NCBI RefSeq assembly: GCF_033949425.1
Contig: NZ_JAXAVX010000010.1
Location: forward strand, 62,001-126,000
Reading direction: 5' to 3'
DNA: 64,000 nt
From: Patulibacter brassicae
Lineage (GTDB): Bacteria > Actinomycetota > Thermoleophilia > Solirubrobacterales > Solirubrobacteraceae
A program made the translations under genes and the position numbers. Positions 50,609 to 56,827 of this stretch are shown one piece after another. The notes beneath the pieces were generated by a model. That model worked only from the letters and a program-made list of their open reading frames with translations, was not told the origin of the DNA and searched no databases. Position 1 is the first letter of the stretch, and every line of letters starts with the position of its first letter.

Positions 50609-51838
50609 TCAGACCCGACCGCCGGCCTGGACCGACTCCTCGTCGACCCAGTCCCCGGTCCACTTCGAGTCCTTCGGCGTCGACGGCTCGGCGTCGTCCT
50701 CCAGCAGCCGCTCGTAGAACCGGTAGCGCCGGGCGACCGTGCCGCCCATCTTCGTCATGGCCCGGTTCATGTTCGTGTTCGACTCGAGGATCCAGCCGCA
50801 CTCGCCGCCGCCCTGCGGGCGGCGCATGGCGGACTGGTAGTGCATCTCGTAGAGCTTCGCCCCGACCCCGGTGTGCTGGTGCTCGGGCTTCACCCCGAGC
50901 GCGAACACGCGGACCCGGTCGGTGTGGTGGCGGTGGCGCAGGAGCGTCAGCCAGCCGAAGGGCAGCAGGCGGCCGTCCTTCAGCCGCGCGAGGACCTGGT
51001 TGAGGTCGGGCAGCGAGAGCGCCGCCCCGACGACCTCGCCGGTCTCGGGGTTCTCGGCGACCATCGCCCAGTGCTCGTCGAGGATCGGCGCGAGCTCCTT
51101 GGCGTAGTGCCGCACCTCGGTCTCGTTCAGCGGCACGAAGCCCCAGTTCTTCTCCCACGCGGCGTTGTAGACCTCGAGGAAGCGCCCGACCTCGGCGTCG
51201 AGGTCCTTCTTGCGGAAGTGGCGGGTGACGATGCCGTGCTCGGACTCGACGCGCTCGGCGATCCGCCAGATCATGGGGTGCACGCGCTCGCGGTCGCGGG
51301 CGTGGAGATCCCACATCAGGACGTCCATCGCCCGGTGGAAGCCCCCCGCGTTCTCGATCAGGTCGCGGTAGTACGGATGGTGCCAGCCCGTCAGCACGAT
51401 CGGGGGCCGCTCGAAGCCCGCCACGAGCAGGCCGCACTCGTCGTTGGTCGTGAAGCTCATCGGCCCCACGACCCGGTCGCAGCCCCGCTCGCGCGCCCAG
51501 GCTCCGGCGGCGTCCAGCAGGGCGGTGGCGGCCTCCTGGTCGTCCTCGCACTCGAACCAGCCGAAGAGCCCCCACCGGTTGCCCTGGAACTCCTGGAGGT
51601 TGCGATCGACGTGGGCAGAGATCCGCCCCACGACGCGGCCGTCGCGCTCGGCGAGCAGCAGCTCCGCCTCGCTGTGCTGGAACCACGGGTTCTTCCGACG
51701 GTCGAGCTGCTGGCGGATCATGAGCCGCAGCGGCGGCACCCAGTGCGGCTGCGCCTTCCGGTCGTAGAGCCGGTACTGGAGGTCGATGAACGCCCGGAGG
51801 TCGCGCTTGTCGCGGACGGGACGGATCTGGACGGTCAC
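50609..51838 (-). CDS. GNAT-fold acyltransferase, bacterial ceramide synthase (bCerS)-like, copy 1
   Basis: 409 aa from GTG 51838; the longer start at 51847 overlaps the -10 and is rejected. Begins VTVQIRPVRDKRDLRAFIDLQYRLYDRKAQPHWVPPLRL in the frame, the signature of the family that includes Caulobacter bCerS and proteins often misnamed dATP pyrophosphohydrolase. GNAT-like strands: LLLAERDGRVVGRISAHVD and VRVFALGVKPEHQHTGVGAKLYE (acyl-CoA loop). Conserved FTTNDECGLLVAGF and GWILESNTNMNRAMTKMGG. About 70% identical by eye to the tandem copy upstream. With the SPT-like gene it suggests N-acylation of a long-chain base (inference). Confidence 0.7.
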   Translation of the reverse strand: MTVQIRPVRDKRDLRAFIDLQYRLYDRKAQPHWVPPLRLMIRQQLDRRKNPWFQHSEAELLLAERDGRVVGRISAHVDRNLQEFQGNRWGLFGWFECEDDQEAATALLDAAGAWARERGCDRVVGPMSFTTNDECGLLVAGFERPPIVLTGWHHPYYRDLIENAGGFHRAMDVLMWDLHARDRERVHPMIWRIAERVESEHGIVTRHFRKKDLDAEVGRFLEVYNAAWEKNWGFVPLNETEVRHYAKELAPILDEHWAMVAENPETGEVVGAALSLPDLNQVLARLKDGRLLPFGWLTLLRHRHHTDRVRVFALGVKPEHQHTGVGAKLYEMHYQSAMRRPQGGGECGWILESNTNMNRAMTKMGGTVARRYRFYERLLEDDAEPSTPKDSKWTGDWVDEESVQAGGRV

Positions 51839-51845
51839 CGGCGCC

Positions 51846-51851
51846 ACCCTA
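51846..51851 (-). promoter_or_regulatory. -10 hexamer TAGGGT deciding the start of bCerS-like copy 1
   Basis: TAGGGT on the minus strand, 7 bases before GTG 51838. It overlaps the alternative GTG at 51847, ruling that out. Confidence 0.6.
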
Positions 51852-51916
51852 CCGGCCGGGGGTGCGGCGGCCTCCGCGGCGTCGCCCCGGCGCGACCGAC
51901 GCCACGGAGGTCCCGG

Positions 51917-53146
51917 CTACGCGTCGACCCGCGCGACGCTCCCGTCGCCGGCGACCTCGTGGGTCCAGTCGCCCGAGAACTCGCCGCCGGGGGTCGCGGA
52001 GCTCTCCGCCCCGTCGACGAGCAGCCGCTCGAAGAACCGGTAGCGGCGCACGACCGTGCCGCCCATGCCCGACATCGCCTTGTTCATCGCGGTGTTCGAC
52101 TCGAGGATCCAGCCGGTCTCGCCGCCCTTCTGCGGCGTCGCCTCCGCCGAGTCGTAGTGCATCTCGTAGAGCCGGGCCGCCACCCCCGTGTGCTGGTACT
52201 CGCGCTTGACGCCCAGCGCGAACACCCGCACGCGGTTCGTCGCCCGGCGGTGGCGCAGGAGCGTGAGCCAGCCGAGCGGCAGCAGCCGGCCGTCCCGCAC
52301 GCGCGCGAGCACCTGGTTGACGTCCGGGAGCGTCAGGGCCGCCCCGACGGTCTCCCCCGTGTCGACCTTCTCGGCGAGCATCGCCCAGTGCTCGTCGAGC
52401 ACGGGTCGCAGCTCCTTCGCGTACGCGCGGACCTCGGCCTCGGAGAGCGGGACGAAACCCCAGTTGCGCTCCCAGGCGGCGTTGTAGACCTCGAGGAACC
52501 GCCCGACCTCGGCCTCGAGGTCCTTCCTGCGGAAGTGGCGGCAGCGGATCCCGTGCTCGGACTCGACCTTGCCCGCCAGCTCCCAGATCGCGGGGTGCAC
52601 GCGCGAGCGCTCGGACACGTGGAGGTCCCACATCAGCGCGTCCATCGCCTTGCCGAGGCCCGCCCCGGCCAGGAGGCGGCCGTAGTACGGCGGGTGCCAG
52701 CCGGTGAGGATGATCGGCGGCCGGTCGAACCCGGCCACGAGCAGCCCGCACTCGTCGTTGGTCGTGAAGCTCATCGGCCCGACGAGCCGGTCGCAGTCGC
52801 GCTGCAGCACCCACGCCGAGGCGGCGTCGACGAGCGCGCCGGCGGCCTCCTGGTCGTCCTCGCACTCGAACCAGCCGAAGAGCCCCCAGCGGTTGCCCTG
52901 GAACTCCTGGAGGTTGCGGTCGACGTGGGCGGAGATCCGCCCGACGACGCGCCCGTCCCGCTCGGCCAGGAAGTACTCCGCCTCGGCGTGCTGGAAGAAC
53001 GGGTTGCGCCGGCGGTCGAGCTGCTGGCGGACGAGCAGACGCAGCGGCGGGATCCAGTGCGGCTCGTCGCGGTGCAGGCGGTACGGCAGATCGATGAAGG
53101 CCCGCAGGTCGCCTCGTCCGCCCACCGTCCGGATGCGCAGTGCCAT
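51917..53146 (-). CDS. GNAT-fold acyltransferase, bacterial ceramide synthase (bCerS)-like, copy 2
   Basis: 409 aa, the same length as copy 1 after its start is corrected. Begins MALRIRTVGGRGDLRAFIDL and keeps all blocks: HWIPPLRLLVRQQLDRRRNPFFQHAE, GRISAHVDRNLQEFQGNRWG, SFTTNDECGLLVAGF, YNAAWERNWGFVPL, FALGVKREYQHTGVAARLYE. Differences cluster in the central region (RLLAGAGLGKAMDALMW versus RDLIENAGGFHRAMDVLMW) and C-tail. Lies 78 bp upstream of copy 1 and is divergent from the SPT-like gene (138 bp). Two copies could acylate with different chain lengths or act on different amines. Confidence 0.7.
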   Translation of the reverse strand: MALRIRTVGGRGDLRAFIDLPYRLHRDEPHWIPPLRLLVRQQLDRRRNPFFQHAEAEYFLAERDGRVVGRISAHVDRNLQEFQGNRWGLFGWFECEDDQEAAGALVDAASAWVLQRDCDRLVGPMSFTTNDECGLLVAGFDRPPIILTGWHPPYYGRLLAGAGLGKAMDALMWDLHVSERSRVHPAIWELAGKVESEHGIRCRHFRRKDLEAEVGRFLEVYNAAWERNWGFVPLSEAEVRAYAKELRPVLDEHWAMLAEKVDTGETVGAALTLPDVNQVLARVRDGRLLPLGWLTLLRHRRATNRVRVFALGVKREYQHTGVAARLYEMHYDSAEATPQKGGETGWILESNTAMNKAMSGMGGTVVRRYRFFERLLVDGAESSATPGGEFSGDWTHEVAGDGSVARVDA

Positions 53147-53153
53147 GGCCTCG

Positions 53154-53159
53154 ACCCTA
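53154..53159 (-). promoter_or_regulatory. -10 hexamer TAGGGT of bCerS-like copy 2
   Basis: TAGGGT on the minus strand, 7 bases before ATG 53146: the same hexamer and distance as copy 1. Confidence 0.6.
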
Positions 53160-53284
53160 CCCACGGTCGCATCGGATCCGCCGCCTGCGCGGGATCGGGG
53201 CGACCGCGACGTCCGCCCGGCGCGGCGGGCGTCGGAGGGAGCCGTGCCCGGGAGGGGGTGGCGGTGTAGAACCCTCGAAGCCCC

Positions 53285-54604
53285 ATGACCGACTCCGCGC
53301 CCGCCCCCGCCACCAGCACCGCCCCCGTCGACGTGTTCGCGAAGGTCCGCGGGCACGAGCGCGAGGCGCAGCTGAACGCCGCACGCGACGCGGGCCTGCT
53401 GCCGTACTTCCACGTCCAGGAGTCCGCCGCCCAGCCCGTCGTGGTCATGGAGGGCGCCGAGCGGGTGCAGCTCGGCTCGAACAACTACCTCGGCCTGACG
53501 TCGGACCCGCGGGTGCTGCAGGCGGCGCACGACGCGATCGACGCCTACGGCTCGGGCCTCACGGGCTCGCGCCTGCTGAACGGGACGATCCCCCTGCACC
53601 TCGAGCTCGAGCGCGAGATCGCCGCGTGGATGGGCACCGAGGACGCGATCGTCTTCTCGACCGGCCACCAGGCCAACGTCGGCACGCTCGGCACGATCCT
53701 CGCTCCGGGCGACACCGTCGTCGCGGACTCCGCCGACCACGCGTCGATCCTCGACGGCTGCCTCCTGAGCCGGGCGAAGCTCCGCGCGTTCCGCCACAAC
53801 AAGCTCGACAAGCTCGAGAAGCAGCTCCAGCGCGCCGCGGGCGACGGCGGTGGCGTGCTCGTCGTCGTCGACGGGGTCTTCTCGATGGAGGGCGACATCG
53901 CCCCGCTGGCCGAGATCGCCGAGCTCTGCGGCCGCTACGGCGCCCGGCTCATGGTCGACGAGGCCCACGGCGCCGGCGTCCTGGGCACCCGCGGCGCCGG
54001 CGCGAGCGAGCTGCTCGGCGTCGAGGACCGCGTCGACCTGCGGATGGGCACGTTCTCGAAGTCGCTGGCCTCCTGCGGCGGCTTCATCGCGGGCGCCACC
54101 GAGGTCGTCGACTACCTGCGCATCAGCTCGCGGGCGTTCCTCTTCACCGCCTCCGCCGTCCCCGCCGCCGTCGGCGCGGCGCTCGCCGCCCTGCGGATCG
54201 TGCGCTCCGACGAGGGCCCCGCGCTCCTGGCCGGGGTGCTCGACAACGCGCGGTACCTCCGGGACGGCCTCGAGCAGCTCGGGTACGCCGTCGTGCGACC
54301 GCAGGCCCTCGGGGCCGCCGCCCCCGGTCCCGACGGGCGCGACGACGTCGTGACGCCGATCGTGCCGGTGCTCGTCGGCGACGACTGGAAGGCCGCGCTG
54401 CTCTGGCGCGCGCTCTTCGACGCCGGGGTCTTCGTGAACACCGCCCTGCACCCTGCGGTCCCGCCGGGTGGCGCGCTCCTGCGCACGTCGGTGATGGCGA
54501 CGCACCGGCGCGAGGACCTCGACCGCGCGCTCGGGGCGTTCGAGCGCGTGAAGCGCGCGTTCGAGGCCGAGCACGGCGAGCTGCCGGGTCCCGACAGCCA
54601 CTGA
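53285..54604 (+). CDS. serine palmitoyltransferase-like alpha-oxoamine synthase
   Basis: 439 aa. PLP enzyme that condenses an amino acid with acyl-CoA/ACP. Motifs are LGSNNYLGLTSDPRVLQAA, GSGLTGSRLLNGTIPLHLELE, FSTGHQANVGTLG, DSADHASILDGC (PLP-stacking His), FRHNKLDKLEKQL, VVVDGVFSMEGDIAPL, VDEAHGAGVLG and the Schiff-base Lys in GTFSKSLASCGGF. The LNGT after GSRL, the FRHN motif and the C-terminal VNTALHPAVPPGGALLRTS favour serine palmitoyltransferase over AONS or Kbl, which have other residues there. TAGAAC about 12 bases before the ATG may be its -10. No biotin genes nearby. Confidence 0.78.
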   Translation: MTDSAPAPATSTAPVDVFAKVRGHEREAQLNAARDAGLLPYFHVQESAAQPVVVMEGAERVQLGSNNYLGLTSDPRVLQAAHDAIDAYGSGLTGSRLLNGTIPLHLELEREIAAWMGTEDAIVFSTGHQANVGTLGTILAPGDTVVADSADHASILDGCLLSRAKLRAFRHNKLDKLEKQLQRAAGDGGGVLVVVDGVFSMEGDIAPLAEIAELCGRYGARLMVDEAHGAGVLGTRGAGASELLGVEDRVDLRMGTFSKSLASCGGFIAGATEVVDYLRISSRAFLFTASAVPAAVGAALAALRIVRSDEGPALLAGVLDNARYLRDGLEQLGYAVVRPQALGAAAPGPDGRDDVVTPIVPVLVGDDWKAALLWRALFDAGVFVNTALHPAVPPGGALLRTSVMATHRREDLDRALGAFERVKRAFEAEHGELPGPDSH

Positions 54605-54620
54605 GCGCCGTCGGATTCCT

Positions 54621-54640
54621 CGTTCGTCATCGGTCGAACG
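54621..54640 (+). promoter_or_regulatory. inverted repeat CGTTCG-N8-CGAACG after the SPT-like gene
   Basis: Perfect 6-bp arms 17 bases after the stop. An unusual AATTTTT follows at 54654-54660, about 14 bases later; a separate hairpin CCCGCT-agg-AGCGGG is at 54661-54675. A terminator or an operator; not a textbook intrinsic terminator. Confidence 0.4.
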
Positions 54641-54693
54641 TTTGCGGCTCGCGAATTTTTCCCGCTAGGAGCGGGCGACCTCCGAAACCGCCG

Positions 54694-54723
54694 TTGACCG
54701 ACGTCGGGCGGGCCGCATAGGTT
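54694..54723 (+). promoter_or_regulatory. TTGACC-N18-TAGGTT promoter with palindromic spacer
   Basis: -35 TTGACC at 54694-54699 and -10 TAGGTT at 54718-54723. The spacer contains a perfect palindrome CCGACGTCGG (54698-54707). One of few promoters here with a recognisable -35; drives the mIHF-like gene with a leader of about 120 bases. Confidence 0.6.
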
Positions 54724-54850
54724 CGAGGGACAGCGCCGACGGGTCGTGGTGGGACGACCCGGGCGCCGTGTTCGCGACGGCTCCGTGCATGGGCCGTCCG
54801 CCGATCTCCGATCTGCCGCCGAGCCTCCGTACCGAGGGAGTGAGTCGCCC

Positions 54851-55249
54851 GTGCCCGTACCCGTCCCGAGCCCCGTCCACGCCACCCCGCTCGGCTACCC
54901 GCCGTGCGCCGCGACGGCCGTCCACCCGCAGCCGTCGCTGGCCGCCGTCGACCGCGAGCGTCGCGCGCAGCGGGCCGCGGCGCTGCGGCGCGCCAACGAG
55001 GTCCGCAGCGCGCGGGCGGCGGTGAAGCGCGAGGTCCAGGAGGGGGCGCTGAGCGTCGTCGAGGTGCTGCGCCGGTGCCCGAAGGGCGCCGAGACGCTGC
55101 CGGTCGGCGAGCTCCTCTCCGCGCAGCACCGCTGGGGCGACGCGCGGACGCTGCGGGTGCTGCGACGGATCCCGATCCCCGAGACGAAGGCGATCAGCCG
55201 GCTGACCACCCGTCAGCGCCTCGCCCTGATCGAGGCGCTCACCCGCTGA
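54851..55249 (+). CDS. mIHF-like nucleoid-associated protein (S13/H2TH-type)
   Basis: 132 aa from GTG 54851 with GAGGGAG about 10 bases upstream. A Pro/Val-rich N-terminus of about 33 residues precedes RRAQRAAALRRANEVRSARAAVKREVQEGALSVVEVLRR and LPVGELLSAQHRWGDARTLRVLRRIPIPETKAISRLTTRQRLALIEAL. This follows actinobacterial integration host factor (long helix, SVLE-type block, H2TH, final GxNQRxALL-like block), though LTTRQRLAL replaces LGANQRAAL. Compacts DNA in relatives. Diverged from canonical mIHF, so possibly a paralog. Confidence 0.6.
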   Translation: MPVPVPSPVHATPLGYPPCAATAVHPQPSLAAVDRERRAQRAAALRRANEVRSARAAVKREVQEGALSVVEVLRRCPKGAETLPVGELLSAQHRWGDARTLRVLRRIPIPETKAISRLTTRQRLALIEALTR

Positions 55250-55277
55250 GCGGCTCGCCGGCGGGCCCGTCGCGCGC

Positions 55278-55835
55278 TCACACGCGGAACGACAGCCCGC
55301 CGGTGCGGTTGCGGAACGCGCGACGCAGCAGCCAGAAGAGCACGGCGAAGACGACCGCCGCGACGATCAGGAGGCTCCAGACGGGGATCCCGACGTCGAG
55401 CGCGCCGAGCGCGATCCCGGCGAGGGTCGACACGATGATCGCCGCGACGCCCGCGAGCAGCGAGCTGTGCGAGCGGTAGCCGGCGAAGTGCTCCCGGGCC
55501 GAGAGCTCCGTCGACGACGCGGCGACGACGAGCAGCCCGCCGCCGAGGACCTCGATCCGCTGCGTGACGAGCCCGACGACGACGAGGACGAGCCCGACGA
55601 AGATGAGGATCTCCGTCAGCGGGATCGGGTGCCACGGCGCCGGTGGCGCCTCGTCGAGGCTCGCCTTCATCGTCAGCGGCTTGCCGCCGGGAGCCCGCTT
55701 GGCGGCCGACGCGGTCGGGCGGTTCTTCGGCGGCGTCGCCGCCGGCGGCTCGGCGCCCCGGCGCTCGGCATCGGCGCGGCGGGTCGCCACCCGCCGCTTG
55801 CGGCTCTGCCGCGACTTCTTGCTCGACCCGGCCAT
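55278..55835 (-). CDS. membrane protein with basic N-terminal tail
   Basis: 185 aa. The first 60 residues are Lys/Arg/Pro-rich and probably cytosolic; four TM helices follow (about residues 72-90, 94-108, 122-142 and 148-170). No catalytic motif. A TAGGCT hexamer is 9 bases before the ATG. Convergent with the mIHF-like gene (28 bp). Not recognised. Confidence 0.65.
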   Translation of the reverse strand: MAGSSKKSRQSRKRRVATRRADAERRGAEPPAATPPKNRPTASAAKRAPGGKPLTMKASLDEAPPAPWHPIPLTEILIFVGLVLVVVGLVTQRIEVLGGGLLVVAASSTELSAREHFAGYRSHSSLLAGVAAIIVSTLAGIALGALDVGIPVWSLLIVAAVVFAVLFWLLRRAFRNRTGGLSFRV

Positions 55836-55844
55836 CTGGCGGCG

Positions 55845-55850
55845 AGCCTA
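55845..55850 (-). promoter_or_regulatory. -10 hexamer TAGGCT of the 185-aa membrane protein
   Basis: TAGGCT on the minus strand, 9 bases before ATG 55835. Confidence 0.45.
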
Positions 55851-55933
55851 GCCAATCGCCCCGGCCGCCGTGGGGCCTGGGGCCCCGGGCGCCGGCCGCG
55901 CGATGGGACCCGCCGACAGCCGCCCGCTCGCGC

Positions 55934-56827
55934 TCAGCGCCCGGGCGTCGGAGCGGTCGTCGTGCGGCGCGGCGCGCGGTCGTCGGAGACCAGCCGCCGG
56001 ACCGCGGCGGCCAGCCGCGCGGACGAGAGCCCGCCGACGAGCCGCTCCAGGACGGTCCCGTCGCGCCGCACCGTGACGACGAACGGGCACGCCGGCACGC
56101 CGAGCCGCGTGGACAGCGCGCCGTCGTGGTCGTAGACGACCGGCAGGGCCCAGCGCCGATCGCGCGCCGTCCGCGCCGTCTCGCCGTGCTCGCCGAGCAC
56201 CGCGACGGCGAGCGTCGACACCGACGGCTCGCGAGCGCGCAGCCGGTCGAGCGCGTCGACGGCGCGGACGCACTGGTCGATCCCCTGGCTGTAGAGCACG
56301 AGGACGAGGGGCCCCCGCTCCAGGAGCGCGCACGAGGTCACGACGGAGGGGTTGCGGATCGAGCAGGCGGGGCGGGACCCGGCGTCGCCCTGGTTCGCCG
56401 CGGTCGCGAGGTTCACGTCGTCGTGGTCGAGCTTCGGCGCGGTCGCCAGCGGGGCGGCGAAGGGCGGCAGCTCGTCGCCGGGATCGATGACGCCCCCGGT
56501 GCGGTCCCGCCCCGCGAGCGTCGAGATCGTCGCCACGACGAGCAGGAGGATGCCGGCGATCGCGAGGTAGCGGCCGGTCTGGGGCTTGTTCGGGCTCGAG
56601 AGCGTCGGCCCGCGCCGCACGACGGGACGGCGCGGACCGTCGACGTCGGGCGCCGGGGCGGGCGCGGGGACGTCACCGCGGTCGCGATCGTCGGGCGCGA
56701 ACCCGAGCGGATCGTCCTCGCCGCGGTCGGGGGCGGGGACGTCACCGCGGTCGCGGTCGTCGGGCGCGAACCCGAGCGGGTCGTCCTCGGGGCGCTCGTC
56801 CTCGCGCCGGTCTCCCCCATCGCTCAT
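55934..56827 (-). CDS. membrane-anchored thioredoxin-fold protein with duplicated acidic N-terminus
   Basis: 297 aa. Cytosolic acidic N-terminus (about residues 1-70) with a perfect 20-residue block EDDPLGFAPDDRDRGDVPAP occurring twice, one TM helix (about 87-105), then an extracytoplasmic domain. Its core is LVLVLYSQGIDQCVRAVDAL, STLAVAVLG, LPVVYDHDGALSTRLGVPACPFVVTVRRDGTVLERLVGGL: a TlpA/redoxin-type fold with the cis-Pro region, but the CxxC motif is missing and only a single Cys sits in the active-site loop. Starts by ATGA overlap with the MMPL gene. Redox function uncertain. Confidence 0.7.
   Translation of the reverse strand: MSDGGDRREDERPEDDPLGFAPDDRDRGDVPAPDRGEDDPLGFAPDDRDRGDVPAPAPAPDVDGPRRPVVRRGPTLSSPNKPQTGRYLAIAGILLLVVATISTLAGRDRTGGVIDPGDELPPFAAPLATAPKLDHDDVNLATAANQGDAGSRPACSIRNPSVVTSCALLERGPLVLVLYSQGIDQCVRAVDALDRLRAREPSVSTLAVAVLGEHGETARTARDRRWALPVVYDHDGALSTRLGVPACPFVVTVRRDGTVLERLVGGLSSARLAAAVRRLVSDDRAPRRTTTAPTPGR
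56664..56787. repeat. 69-bp tandem duplication in the redoxin-like gene
   Basis: Two nearly identical 69-bp units (offset 56669 to 56738) encode the doubled 23-residue acidic segment. Only a few third-position changes separate the copies, pointing to a recent duplication. Confidence 0.85.

Noticed and set aside
51839..51847. longer start (GTG 51847) for the first bCerS-like gene
   Set aside because: It overlaps the TAGGGT -10; starting at 51838 gives the same 409 aa length as the paralog.
53285..54604. biotin AONS (BioF) or threonine-pathway Kbl
   Set aside because: No bio or tdh genes nearby, and the LNGT, FRHN and VNTALHPAVPPG blocks fit serine palmitoyltransferase better; not excluded outright.
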